Part shown: positions 8,044 through 17,252 of the stretch, piece by piece
How the letters are laid out: every line of letters starts with the position of its first letter
Numbering within the stretch: the stretch's first letter is position 1
DNA from: Polyangiaceae bacterium
GTDB lineage: Bacteria > Myxococcota_A > Polyangia > Polyangiales > Polyangiaceae
NCBI GenBank assembly: GCA_025937785.1
Contig: JAICQQ010000071.1
Location: forward strand, 1 to 35,999
DNA length: 35,999 nucleotides
Direction of reading: 5' to 3'
Program-made: the position numbers and the translations under genes
The notes under the pieces: generated by a model
Told to the model about the DNA's origin: nothing
The model's input: the letters and a program-made list of their open reading frames with translations, nothing else
Databases searched by the model: none

Positions 8044-11000
8044 ATGACTCAACGGCAGCGAGCGACCTCCGAGAACGTGCAGTTTCTCTCCGGCGGTGGA
8101 GAGATGGGGGCGCGCATACGAGCATTCGCGTGGGACGCGACGCCGCTGGGCCCGCCGCAGTTCTGGCCACAAAGTCTCAAGACCGCAGTGCGGATCATGC
8201 TGACCTCGCGACAGCCGATCTGGGTCGGGTGGGGCGAAGAGCTGATTCTTCTGTATAACGATCCCTACCTCTCCATCATCGGAGGAAAGCACCCCGAAGC
8301 ACTCGGGCAGCCCGTCGCCGAGGTCTGGCGCGAGCTCTGGGGCGAGATCGGCCAGATGCTGTCCACCGCCATGAGCGGAGACTACGGGACGTTCGTCGAA
8401 AATCAGCTCCTGATCATGGAGCGCAACGGATACCCGGAAGAGACCTACTACACGTTCTCATACAGTCCAATTCCGAAGGACGACGGCGTCGGGGCCGGCG
8501 GGATCATTTGTGCCAATTCGGAGGATACCGCCCGGGTGATCGGCGAGCGTCAAATGGCGCTCCTGCGCGAACTGGCGGAACGCACGGCGGACGCCCGTAC
8601 TTGGCAACAAGCCTGCGAACGCAGCGCGGCAGCACTCTGCACCAGTCCTCACGATATCCCCTTCGCGCTGATTTATATGACGGATGCGAAGGGCGACCAG
8701 GTCCGCTTGGTGGGGTCGAGTCGCATCGATCCGAGCCACCCGGCCGCAGCCGCTGCTGTCAGCCTGGATCGTTCGGTGTGGCCGATGACCGAGGTGCTGC
8801 AGACGCAGCGCATGAAATACGTGACGGACATCGCGTTCGAGCCAGCGTTGCCCACGGGTGCGTGGCGCACGCCTCCAACGAGCGCGGTGCTTTTGCCGAT
8901 CACCACCGCCGCGAACTCGGTGCCTCCCGGCATGCTGATCGTGGGGCTGAATCCATTTCGACTGTTCGACGACGACTATCGAGGCTTCCTCGAGCTGCTG
9001 GCGCGTCAGATAGCCGACGTCATCGGTAACGCGCAGGCTTACCACGAGCAGTGCGAACGCGCCGAATCCCTCGCCGAGCTCGATCGCGCCAAGACGGCGT
9101 TCTTCGCCAACGTCAGCCATGAGTTTCGCACTCCGCTGACCCTGATGCTCGGGCCGCTCGACGAACTGCTGGGCGACAGCATGCCCCGCGAGACGCGCCA
9201 GCTGCTCACGATGATGCGGCGCAACGTGCTGCGCCTGAAGAAGCTCGTGAACACCTTGCTCGAGTTTTCTCGCATCGAGGCCGGAAGGGTTCGCGCGTAC
9301 TTCGAACCCACGGACCTCGCCACGTACACGGCAGAGCTCGCCAGCACGTTTCGTTCGGCGTGCGAGCGAGCTGGCCTCGAGCTCGAAGTGGACTGCCCGA
9401 CGTTGTCGGAGCCGGTCTACGTCGACATCGAGATGTGGGAAAAGGTCGTGCTGAACCTGATCTCCAACGCCTTCAAGTTCACCTTGGAAGGCAAGATCCA
9501 GGTTAGCCTCGACGCGCACGATGATTCCGTCGAGCTCCGAGTCACGGACACGGGTGCGGGTATCCCCCCGGAAGAAATCCCGAAGCTTTTTCAACGCTTC
9601 CATCGAGTGGCAGGCGTCGCGGCCAGAACCCAGGAAGGCTCGGGCATCGGCCTGGCGCTCGTGCACGAGCTGGTGCGGCTGCACGGCGGCAGCGTCGGCG
9701 TCGAAAGCGTGCGCCGCCAGGGCACCACCTTCGCCGTCCGCGTGCCGCTGGGGACGGCGCACCTGCCGTCCGATCGCTTGGCGGGGAGCCCCTTCTCGAC
9801 CCCCGCCTCGTCAGGGGCGGGTCCGTTCGTCGAAGAAGCATTGCGTTGGATTCCCGACGCCAAGTCCGACCCGCCCCCGTCGCTGGCGTCGGAAGAACCC
9901 AGCCTCCCCGCGCGCACGACCACGGGCGTCCGAGCCCACGTCTTGATCGCCGACGACAACGCAGATATGCGCGACTACCTGCGCCGACTGCTCAGCCACG
10001 AGTACCAGGTGACGGCCGTAGCGGACGGCCAGGCGGCGCTCGAGCGGCTCGCCCAGGCGAAGCCCGACCTGTTGATCAGCGACGTGATGATGCCACGATT
10101 GGACGGCTTCGGGCTGCTCGGCGCAGTGCGCAGCGACCCCGCCGTGTGCGATCTACCGGTGATTCTTTTGTCGGCTCGCGCTGGCGAAGAGGCTCGCCTC
10201 GAGGGCCTCGGTTCGGGCGCAGACGACTACTTGACCAAGCCCTTCAGCGCGAAAGAATTGTTGGCCCGCATCAGTTCGCAGCTTGCCCTCGCGCGCCTGC
10301 GCCGGGAGTCGGCCGCGACGTTGCGCGAGAGCGAAGCGCGCTTTCGAAACATGGCCGACAACGCGCCCGTCATGATCTGGGTCACCGAAGTCGACGGCCG
10401 GTGCACGTATCTGAACGACCAGTGGTATACGTTCACGGGCACTACGCCCCAGCAGGGGCTTGGTTTCGGATGGCTCGACTCCGTGCACCCCGACGATCGC
10501 GAAGCCACGGCCACGGCCGTCCACGCTGCGTACGGTGGCAGGACTCCTTGCCGTCTCGAGTATCGGCTGCGACGCGCCGACGGCGAGTACCGCTGGGCCA
10601 TCGACTCGGCCGCGCCGCGCTTCAGCGACGGTGTGTTCCTTGGCCATATCGGCTCGGTCATCGACGTGACCGAGCTGAAGCACATCGAGGAGCAGCTGCG
10701 CGACGCCGATCGCCGCAAGGACGAATTCCTCGCGACTCTGGCGCACGAGCTCCGCAACCCGCTCGCCCCGATCCGCACGGGACTCGAGATCATGCGGCTC
10801 GCGGGCGACGACCCTGAGACCACCGCGCGTATTCGCGGGACACTCGAGCGTCAAACGCAGCAGATCATGCGGCTGATCGACGACCTCTTGGACGTCTCCC
10901 GCATCACACAGGGCAAGTTGGAGCTCAGGAAGAGTCGAGTCGATCTGAACGAAATCATCGACAGCGCGCTGGAAGCGACGCGCGCCTTGATCATCGACGC

Positions 11001-11811
11001 CGGGCACCAGCTCGAGGTGCAGCGTGCCCCGGCGCCGATCACGGTGAACGCGGACCCCTACCGCATGGCGCAGATCCTCTCGAATCTGCTGAACAACGCG
11101 GCGAAGTACACGCCGAGCGGCGGCTGCATCTGGCTCGCGGCAAGTGTCCGCGAAGACCAGCTGTGCCTGTCGGTCAAAGACACCGGGCTCGGCATCGAAC
11201 CCGCGCAGCACGAGCAGATTTTTCAGATGTTCACCCAGCTCGACCGCGCCAACCAGCGAGGAACCGCCGGTGTCGGCATCGGGCTGACGCTGGTGCGATC
11301 GCTCGTGCAGATGCACGGAGGCAGCATCCAGGTGTACAGCAAGGGCAAGGGCAAAGGCAGCGAATTCCGCGTGCTGTTACCGGTACTCGCGGGCGCGCAG
11401 GAGTTGCCCGATGAGCGCGACTCGACGCCGCCACCACCTTCACGCATGCGGCGCGTGCTGGTCGTCGACGACAACCGGGACGCGGCAGACATGCTGGGCG
11501 CTGCGCTCGAGTTGATGGGCAACGAAGTGTTCACTGCTTACGACGGAACGTCGGCGCTCGGGCTCGCAGCACAGCACCGGCCGGAAGTGGTGCTGCTCGA
11601 TCTCGGCATGCCCGAGGTCGATGGCTACGAAATTGCGCGGCGTTTGCGCGCCGAACCCTGGGGTGCCGAGCTCAAGCTGGTGGCGCTCACGGGCTGGGGA
11701 CAGCTCGGTGATCGGCAGCGTTCGCACGACGCCGGCTTCGATCAGCATCTCGTGAAGCCCGTCGAACCCGAGTTGCTCCGACGTACGCTCGCCGAGCTCC
11801 CCGATCAGTAG
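8044..11811 (+). CDS. Double hybrid sensor histidine kinase
   Basis: A 1255-residue, apparently cytosolic phosphorelay protein without membrane segments. Domains in order: an N-terminal PAS-like sensor (about 15-170, with ATPLGPPQFWPQSLKTAV); a GAF-like domain (about 185-340); HisKA with FFANVSHEFRTPL (H359); HATPase with N-box near 463-480; receiver HVLIADDNADM (about 633-755, phosphoacceptor D680, K732); PAS (about 767-880, NAPVMIWVTEVDGRCTYLND); second HisKA FLATLAHELRNPL (H901) and HATPase; and a terminal receiver RRVLVVDDNRD (from about 1136, D1186). All catalytic residues are present. The double kinase-receiver arrangement suggests internal phosphotransfer. No cognate DNA-binding regulator lies next to it, an orphan state common in myxobacteria. 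Confidence 0.93.
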   Translation: MTQRQRATSENVQFLSGGGEMGARIRAFAWDATPLGPPQFWPQSLKTAVRIMLTSRQPIWVGWGEELILLYNDPYLSIIGGKHPEALGQPVAEVWRELWGEIGQMLSTAMSGDYGTFVENQLLIMERNGYPEETYYTFSYSPIPKDDGVGAGGIICANSEDTARVIGERQMALLRELAERTADARTWQQACERSAAALCTSPHDIPFALIYMTDAKGDQVRLVGSSRIDPSHPAAAAAVSLDRSVWPMTEVLQTQRMKYVTDIAFEPALPTGAWRTPPTSAVLLPITTAANSVPPGMLIVGLNPFRLFDDDYRGFLELLARQIADVIGNAQAYHEQCERAESLAELDRAKTAFFANVSHEFRTPLTLMLGPLDELLGDSMPRETRQLLTMMRRNVLRLKKLVNTLLEFSRIEAGRVRAYFEPTDLATYTAELASTFRSACERAGLELEVDCPTLSEPVYVDIEMWEKVVLNLISNAFKFTLEGKIQVSLDAHDDSVELRVTDTGAGIPPEEIPKLFQRFHRVAGVAARTQEGSGIGLALVHELVRLHGGSVGVESVRRQGTTFAVRVPLGTAHLPSDRLAGSPFSTPASSGAGPFVEEALRWIPDAKSDPPPSLASEEPSLPARTTTGVRAHVLIADDNADMRDYLRRLLSHEYQVTAVADGQAALERLAQAKPDLLISDVMMPRLDGFGLLGAVRSDPAVCDLPVILLSARAGEEARLEGLGSGADDYLTKPFSAKELLARISSQLALARLRRESAATLRESEARFRNMADNAPVMIWVTEVDGRCTYLNDQWYTFTGTTPQQGLGFGWLDSVHPDDREATATAVHAAYGGRTPCRLEYRLRRADGEYRWAIDSAAPRFSDGVFLGHIGSVIDVTELKHIEEQLRDADRRKDEFLATLAHELRNPLAPIRTGLEIMRLAGDDPETTARIRGTLERQTQQIMRLIDDLLDVSRITQGKLELRKSRVDLNEIIDSALEATRALIIDAGHQLEVQRAPAPITVNADPYRMAQILSNLLNNAAKYTPSGGCIWLAASVREDQLCLSVKDTGLGIEPAQHEQIFQMFTQLDRANQRGTAGVGIGLTLVRSLVQMHGGSIQVYSKGKGKGSEFRVLLPVLAGAQELPDERDSTPPPPSRMRRVLVVDDNRDAADMLGAALELMGNEVFTAYDGTSALGLAAQHRPEVVLLDLGMPEVDGYEIARRLRAEPWGAELKLVALTGWGQLGDRQRSHDAGFDQHLVKPVEPELLRRTLAELPDQ

Positions 11812-11902
11812 CTCGACCGATCGGACTGCCGCGGCTAGCTCGGGCGAGCCGCCCGTCTCTGCCAAGAAGGAATCCGAAGCCTCGGAACGATGTTCCTCGG
11901 AG

Positions 11903-12583
11903 TCAGAGCAAGGCTACGAGCGCGTTGACGGCCTGTTGCACGTTGTCGTGCACGTCGACGATCGTGGCCTCCATCATGTAGCACGGCGCCGTCACGACTT
12001 TGTGCTCCCGGTCGACGGCGACCTGGCGCACCGTTCTGAGGATTGGACGCGCACCCAGCGACTGCATGCCCGCGTGGATGCCCGCGATGTCATAGGGCGA
12101 AGGCTCTTCGGTCGTGCCCACCGTCAACTCGACGGAAGCAGCGTCGCCGAGCGCCTGGGCGATCACCGTCGGCCCCATGCACAGCCCGCACAAGGGCTTG
12201 CCGGCGGCGTGGAATTCCACGATCGCTCGCTTCACCTGGGGGTCGAGCTCGCCGGCGGGTCCCTTGATCGCCCACTGGTTCAAGTTCTTGGCAGCGCCGA
12301 AACCACCGGGAATCAGCAGCGCGTCGAATGCTTCGACGGAAAGCGCGCTGACGGGTTTGACGTTGCCACGCGCGATGCGAGCCGACTCGACGAGCACGTT
12401 GCGCTTTTCGGGAGCCGCCTCACCCGTGGTGTGATCGATCACGTGCAGTTGATCCTTGTCGGGAGCAAAACATTGGTAGCTTGCGCCTGCCCGTTCGATC
12501 GACAAGAGCGCGAACACGGCCTCGTGGATCTCCGAACCATCGTAGACGCCACTGCCCGCCAACAGCACGGCAATCTTCTTCAT
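11903..12583 (-). CDS. elbB: ElbB-like DJ-1/PfpI-family protein
   Basis: A 226-residue class I glutamine-amidotransferase-fold protein starting MKKIAVLLAGSGVYDG, with EIHEAV, ALLIPGGFGAAKNLNQWA and the nucleophile elbow PLCGLCMGP. This is the ElbB family (about 217 residues in E. coli), formerly tied to isoprenoid synthesis and related to glyoxalase III-type DJ-1 proteins; its physiological role is unsettled. The frame is open further upstream, but the extension has no similarity and would overlap the trehalase gene, so the ATG at 12583 is chosen. A TATACT box ends about 7 bases before it, suggesting a leaderless mRNA. Confidence 0.9.
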   Translation of the reverse strand: MKKIAVLLAGSGVYDGSEIHEAVFALLSIERAGASYQCFAPDKDQLHVIDHTTGEAAPEKRNVLVESARIARGNVKPVSALSVEAFDALLIPGGFGAAKNLNQWAIKGPAGELDPQVKRAIVEFHAAGKPLCGLCMGPTVIAQALGDAASVELTVGTTEEPSPYDIAGIHAGMQSLGARPILRTVRQVAVDREHKVVTAPCYMMEATIVDVHDNVQQAVNALVALL

Positions 12584-12589
12584 GTTGCG

Positions 12590-12595
12590 AGTATA
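12590..12595 (-). promoter_or_regulatory. -10 box for elbB
   Basis: On the minus strand TATACT lies 6 bases before the ATG at 12583. A weak -35 (TTCCCA) sits 18 bases further upstream. Transcription would start at or next to the start codon. Confidence 0.45.
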
Positions 12596-12734
12596 TGTCG
12601 CGCGAGGCGCGCCTGGGAACCGAAACTGCCTGGCCCGTGGCGCTCTGCCGCAGCGGTCGATAGCCAGCCGTTCGGTGCTCGAGTCCGCCGCCACGGAAGC
12701 GCTGGCGCCGACAGCGCCGGGCCCACCTCGGTGC

Positions 12735-12740
12735 CATACT
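12735..12740 (+). promoter_or_regulatory. Possible -10 box for the trehalase gene
   Basis: CATACT lies 7 bases before the ATG at 12748, the same geometry as the TATACT box on the other strand of this divergent region. No good -35 is visible. Confidence 0.3.
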
Positions 12741-12747
12741 CGGAGCC

Positions 12748-14943
12748 ATGAGGCTTTCGTCCGCGTTCCGCGCGCGGCATGCGCTGCTCGCCGCGGCGCT
12801 GCTGAGCGCCCTCCCGCTCGGCTGCAGATCGGATGCCCCCAAGGCAGCTGTGGCCACGCGCGAGACGTCGAGCGCGCCGCCGCTCGCCGAACTGCATCCG
12901 GCGCCCGGCGCACTCGCGAAGCTGCTCGCAAGCGAAGACACGGACGGCGACCGGAGGATCACCGTGCGCGACGCGGGGCTCGGCTGGTTCGACCTGCCGC
13001 TGCAGGAAGGAGGATCGTATCGCGTCGAGGGCACCTACCATTTGGCGAACCTGGTCCAGGAGCTCTTCTTGGCTCAGCAAGAAGGCAGGGGCACCCTGCT
13101 ACTCCGTCACGTCGAAGAACCTGCAGCGGAGAGGATCTCGCGGCTGATCCGCGGCTCGTATTGGGCGGGCCTCACGCGTCGCATTGGAGACAGCGACCAC
13201 GGACCTTTGGAAGGCGTGCTCGCGGACCCAAAGACCGATCCGGCGCGCTCCAATGCGCACGCCGTGGGCTCCTGGCCCGTGGACTGCACGCCGCGTCCAG
13301 TCGGGGTCCTGCCGCAGTTTCTCTACGTCCCTCGCACGGACCAAGCCGCCGTGGCGCATTACCAGCGCCTGGTCGGTCAGCACCCGTCGTTGGTGGTCTG
13401 TCGTACGCCGGAAGCGATCACCCCCGAGTGGGTTCGCTCGCTCTCTGCCGGAGACCAGCAGGGCAGTCGCCATGGCTTGCTGTCGCTGGCACTGCGACAA
13501 GCGAACGGCAGTGTCGAACCCGTACCCTACATCGTGCCGGGCGGGCGCTTCAACGAGCTCTACGGTTGGGACAGCTACTTCCACGTGCTCGGCTTGCTCG
13601 CGGACGACGAGACAGAGCTCGCTCGCGACATCGTGGACAGCCAGCTCTACGAGGTGCGCCACTACGGCAAGGTGCTCAACGCCAACCGCACGTATTACCT
13701 GACGCGCGGACAGCCACCGCTCTTGAGCTCGTCGGTGCGCGCGGTGTGGGAACGAACCCCGAACGAGGACGTCGCCTGGCTGAGCGCAGCGCTCACCGAG
13801 CTGACTCGCGAATACGAAACCGTGTGGAACGCGGGCGAACGCCTCACCCCGCTGTGTCAGGCGCCGGGCAGCGGAGGCAGCGGAGGCAACGTCTGCCTCG
13901 CCACCTATCACTCCACCGGCCTGGGCGAACCCCCCGAGGTAGAGCCCGGCCATTTCGATTGGCTCTATCAAAGCATGGCCGCTCGAAGTGGGCAAGATCC
14001 AGCCGAGTATCGCCGGCGCTATCAGCGTCGCGAACTGCCCGCGGCGGAGCTCGCCGAGCTCGATTGGTTCTTCATGCACGATGGCGCGATGCGTGAGTCC
14101 GGCCACGATACTACCTACCGCTGGTTCACTGACGCGGGCGATCGCTGCGCGGACTTCGCCACGATCGATCTCAACGCCTTGTTATTCAAGGTCGAGCTCG
14201 ATCTGGCACAGCTCACCCAAGCCTCCGGGAACACCGACTTCCAGAAGTGGTGCGACCGGGCCAAGGCTCGGCGCGACTTGGTCCAAAAGTACCTGTACGA
14301 TGGCGAGCTGTTCGTCGACTACCAGCTCGAACGGGACGCGAAACGCCGGTTTTTGGCTGCAGGCAAAGGCAAGCGCAGCAGTTACGTGAGCGCGACGACC
14401 CTCTACCCCCTGTGGGCGTCAGCAGAAAGTCCTTGCCTGGACGACAAGGGTGCCCCGTTGGCGCTGGTGACCGGGCCCGAGCAGGCACAGCGACTGGTGA
14501 CGGCAGCCCTCGGCAAACTCCAAGCGCCGGGCGGACTCGCAGCCACGGCGCGCGCATCCGTCGAGTCGGCGCAGCGACCAACGCAGCGCCAGTGGGACTA
14601 CCCCTTCGGCTGGGCTCCGCACCAAATTTTGGCCTGGGCGGGCCTGCGCCGCATGGGCTTCTCCACCGAAGCCGATCGCCTCACGTACCGCTGGCTGTAC
14701 ATGATCAGCAAGAACGCCCACGACTACCATGGAACCGTACCTGAGAAGTTCGACGTCGTGCGCCGGTCGCACGAGGTATTCGCCGAATACGGCAACGTGG
14801 GTTCCGAGTTCCAGTACATCACGCGCGAGGGGTTCGGGTGGATGAACGCTTCGTTCCAACTGGGGCGCCAGGCGCTGCCACCAGCGCTGTGGGATCGACT
14901 GCGCCGCCTGGTCCCGCCCGAAGCCGTCCCAGAGTTACGGTAG
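12748..14943 (+). CDS. Exported GH37 trehalase, neutral-trehalase-like
   Basis: A 731-residue alpha,alpha-trehalase (trehalose to two glucose). Both GH37 signatures are present: PGGRFNELYGWDSYF (264-278) and QWDYPFGWAP (615-624). The expected acid Asp is in RESGHDTTYR and the Glu in PEKFD. The N-terminus carries a lipoprotein-type signal (LLSALPLGC, C26). Residues 64-75 read DTDGDRRITVRD, an EF-hand-like loop resembling the calcium site of yeast neutral trehalase, followed by GTYHLANLVQEL and WAGLTRRI, which also recall the fungal enzymes. Bacterial TreA is shorter (about 550-565 residues) and lacks this region. A Gly/Ser loop near 373-380 is an insertion. Location: periplasmic or surface-anchored by inference. 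Confidence 0.92.
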   Translation: MRLSSAFRARHALLAAALLSALPLGCRSDAPKAAVATRETSSAPPLAELHPAPGALAKLLASEDTDGDRRITVRDAGLGWFDLPLQEGGSYRVEGTYHLANLVQELFLAQQEGRGTLLLRHVEEPAAERISRLIRGSYWAGLTRRIGDSDHGPLEGVLADPKTDPARSNAHAVGSWPVDCTPRPVGVLPQFLYVPRTDQAAVAHYQRLVGQHPSLVVCRTPEAITPEWVRSLSAGDQQGSRHGLLSLALRQANGSVEPVPYIVPGGRFNELYGWDSYFHVLGLLADDETELARDIVDSQLYEVRHYGKVLNANRTYYLTRGQPPLLSSSVRAVWERTPNEDVAWLSAALTELTREYETVWNAGERLTPLCQAPGSGGSGGNVCLATYHSTGLGEPPEVEPGHFDWLYQSMAARSGQDPAEYRRRYQRRELPAAELAELDWFFMHDGAMRESGHDTTYRWFTDAGDRCADFATIDLNALLFKVELDLAQLTQASGNTDFQKWCDRAKARRDLVQKYLYDGELFVDYQLERDAKRRFLAAGKGKRSSYVSATTLYPLWASAESPCLDDKGAPLALVTGPEQAQRLVTAALGKLQAPGGLAATARASVESAQRPTQRQWDYPFGWAPHQILAWAGLRRMGFSTEADRLTYRWLYMISKNAHDYHGTVPEKFDVVRRSHEVFAEYGNVGSEFQYITREGFGWMNASFQLGRQALPPALWDRLRRLVPPEAVPELR

Positions 14944-14965
14944 ACGCGCTCTTTTTGCTGCGCTC

Positions 14966-16126
14966 TCAGGCAAATCGCACGCTGTAGATCGGCGGCAACG
15001 TGCTCACGACGGTCACCCAGCTTTCGCCGCGATCTTCGCTGACGTAAAGGTTGCCCGTGGTGCTGCCGAAGGCCAGGCAGTCACCGCTGATGTGCAGGGC
15101 GTGCCGGTACACCACGTCGTAAGCGACCTCTTGCGGCAAGCCCCGCCGCAGCTGCTTCCAGGTTTCGCCGCCGTCTTCGGTGCGTGCCACGAACAGGCCG
15201 CCGTCGATCGCCATGCGCTTGGCGTCGGAGACGCCCGGGACCACGTAGGCGCAGCGGCCGTTCGTTTCATCGACGGCGATCGGGAACCCGAAATGCACAC
15301 CTTGATCGGGCTGGCTCACCTTTTTCCAGGTGACCGCTCCGTCGGAGCTGTAGAACACACCGCAATGGTTCTGCTGCCACACGTGGTCGGGCTCGCCAGG
15401 GCAGATCTGGATTGCGTGCGGGTCATGCCCCCACTCGGCCTCGGCGTTGGGCAAGTAGTCGTTGGTCATCCCTCGGTTGCGCCCGCGCCAGCTCTGACCG
15501 CCGTCGGTGGATTCGAGCACGCCCGCGCTCGAAATCGCCACCAAGATACGCTGCGGGTTACGCGGGTCGACCTCGATCGAGTGCAAGCCCGCCGCGAACT
15601 CGCCGCCCTCGGAAGCCGGCGTCCCGAACCAATGAGTGATCCCTGTACCATCCGTGTCGAAGAGGTTGCCCCCACGCGACTCGTGATTCCACAGCGGCCG
15701 GTTGAGCTCGAAGCTCGCGCCGTTGTCGTTGCTGACGAACAACCCGCCCGGGATAGTACCGACGTAAACTTGCCCCGGCCCGCCGAAGGCGATCGCCCAG
15801 AGCTTGAGCAGCGTCGCCGGTCGCAGCACGTGCCGCGCTGACGGGTCCGTCTCTTCACCGGGATTGGGCGGCGAAAAGTAGCGCGCGCCCTCCGGATACT
15901 TGACTTGAGCCGCATCCGTCCAGGTCGCGCCTCCGTCGTCGGAGCGCGACATCTTGGCGCCCCAATGGCCATGCCCCAGCGCCGCCCACAACGTGCCGCT
16001 GTTCGGATCAGCCGCGACGAAATTCACCCCCACGCCCGCGTGTCCAGCAAGGCGAGGTTTCCAGCTTCCGTTCTTCTCGACCAGGAACGTGCCTTTGCGG
16101 GTACCGATCAGAATGCGCTTCGTCAT
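14966..16126 (-). CDS. BNR/Asp-box beta-propeller protein
   Basis: A 386-residue protein without signal peptide. Six Asp-box motifs (SRSDDGGATW, SNDNGASF, STDGGQSW, SSDGAVTW, RTEDGGETW, SEDRGESW) mark a sialidase/Vps10-type propeller. Sialidase catalytic residues are not obvious, so the enzyme name should not be assumed. The N-terminus RILIGTRKGTFLVE is typical of a cytosolic subgroup often annotated as exo-alpha-sialidase or glycosyl hydrolase. A GAGAGG ribosome site precedes the ATG. The gene follows a ThiS/MoaD-like gene by 38 bases on the same strand, so they are probably cotranscribed. Confidence 0.82.
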   Translation of the reverse strand: MTKRILIGTRKGTFLVEKNGSWKPRLAGHAGVGVNFVAADPNSGTLWAALGHGHWGAKMSRSDDGGATWTDAAQVKYPEGARYFSPPNPGEETDPSARHVLRPATLLKLWAIAFGGPGQVYVGTIPGGLFVSNDNGASFELNRPLWNHESRGGNLFDTDGTGITHWFGTPASEGGEFAAGLHSIEVDPRNPQRILVAISSAGVLESTDGGQSWRGRNRGMTNDYLPNAEAEWGHDPHAIQICPGEPDHVWQQNHCGVFYSSDGAVTWKKVSQPDQGVHFGFPIAVDETNGRCAYVVPGVSDAKRMAIDGGLFVARTEDGGETWKQLRRGLPQEVAYDVVYRHALHISGDCLAFGSTTGNLYVSEDRGESWVTVVSTLPPIYSVRFA

Positions 16127-16164
16127 GTTGCCTCTCGCGGGTGAGGTTCGGTTCTACTCACTCC

Positions 16165-16443
16165 TCAGCCGCCGCTCAACGCCTGCGCAATGAAAACACG
16201 CGATTCGGAGCCCAACCCATCGCTGAGCCGCTGGCGATCGACGATCATCTCGTCGTCGACGAAGACGTTCACGTGTTGGCGCAGCCTGCCGAGCTCGTCG
16301 CAGACGTAGAAGGCAAAGCCGGGCGCATCGGCATCGAGCGCGCGCACCAGCTCGGCCACACTCGAGGCAGGCAGACGGAGCGGCATGGTGGCCAACTGCG
16401 GGAAGTACTCTTTCAGGTGTCGGGTGACCTCGACTTGCGCCAC
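16165..16443 (-). CDS. ThiS/MoaD-like sulfur-carrier-fold protein
   Basis: A 92-residue protein starting at a GTG. LKEYFP and LRLPASSVAELVRALDADAP match the first half of the ubiquitin-like ThiS/MoaD fold, RQHVNVFVDDEMI matches its second half, and the chain ends in Gly-Gly, the tail that activating enzymes adenylate. Family members deliver sulfur for molybdopterin, thiazole or other thio-compounds. No activating enzyme or other cofactor gene is nearby. The GTG is the first start in the frame and has no clear ribosome site. The downstream neighbour is the BNR propeller. Confidence 0.8.
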   Translation of the reverse strand: MAQVEVTRHLKEYFPQLATMPLRLPASSVAELVRALDADAPGFAFYVCDELGRLRQHVNVFVDDEMIVDRQRLSDGLGSESRVFIAQALSGG

Positions 16444-16562
16444 GTCCCGAAGTCTGCAACCGAGCCTTGCCAGCGTCTACCCCAATCGCCGCACGCGAAA
16501 TCCGTGGCTGCGCCGTCGAGCCACCGTACCATTTCCAATTGAGAAGTAGCAGGCGGCGTGCC

Positions 16563-17252
16563 ATGTTCTCGCCGCTCGAGGGCAATGGCGTGACGGCGGA
16601 GACAAGAGGCACGAGGCGCGCGATCTCACCGCCGAGAATCACGTCTACCCGGCTTTGGATCGGCTATGCAGTCATGCTCGTGGTCTTCGGCTTGGGCGCA
16701 GCTAGTTTGCTACCCAAAACTCTGCGATCGGTCATGGAAGGCGTGGTGCTGGGTCTCGCAGTCGCAGCCCTGGTCACGCACCCATCGATCGCGTCGGTCT
16801 TGCGACCCATGGGCGTACGAGCGCGCTATGGCGCTGGCTGTCTGGTACTGATACTGGTCCTCGCTCACGTCGCAAAAGTCACCGCGCTCACGTTCCCATT
16901 CGTCGACTGGCGCATGTTCGGGCGATCGTCCCAAGGTCAGCCCGAAGGGCTGCGCTTCACTGCGATGCGAGCCGATGGTTCGAGTCAGCGTATGGTCCTT
17001 GGTGCGGCAATTTCCGACGCTACCGTGTCGCGACTCGACGGCATGGTTCGCAAGCAACTCGAGTCGGGCACGCGGGATCGACTCGAGCAGCTCATCGATG
17101 CCGCCGTCGAATTGGAAGCTTTGGACAGCACCAAAAGCCCGGTTGTCCGTGTGATGATCAGCAAGTGCGTCACCACGGTCGAGAACCCCGAGGTCACGCA
17201 ATGCGCGCCTCTGGAGACCATCTCGACGAGCTCGGGTAGAGACCGACCATGA
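16563..17252 (+). CDS. Membrane protein, partner of the HTTM-like gene
   Basis: A 229-residue protein from the ATG at 16563. The frame is open back to 16467, but the extra 32 residues look non-coding and come within 25 bases of the divergent ThiS/MoaD-like start. Three hydrophobic segments lie in the first half (IGYAVMLVVFGLGAASLL; VMEGVVLGLAVAALV; CLVLILVLAHVAKVTALTF), followed by FPFVDWRMFG and a soluble, mostly helical C-terminal half. No family recognised. Its stop overlaps the next start by 4 bases (ATGA), so the two are translationally coupled and probably act together. Confidence 0.7.
   Translation: MFSPLEGNGVTAETRGTRRAISPPRITSTRLWIGYAVMLVVFGLGAASLLPKTLRSVMEGVVLGLAVAALVTHPSIASVLRPMGVRARYGAGCLVLILVLAHVAKVTALTFPFVDWRMFGRSSQGQPEGLRFTAMRADGSSQRMVLGAAISDATVSRLDGMVRKQLESGTRDRLEQLIDAAVELEALDSTKSPVVRVMISKCVTTVENPEVTQCAPLETISTSSGRDRP

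Noticed and set aside
10153..11316. 387-codon minus-strand frame opposite the hybrid kinase
   Set aside because: Shadow of the kinase coding sequence.
12584..12931. N-terminal extension of the elbB-like gene
   Set aside because: It would overlap the trehalase start, contains the putative promoters and has no similarity to the family.
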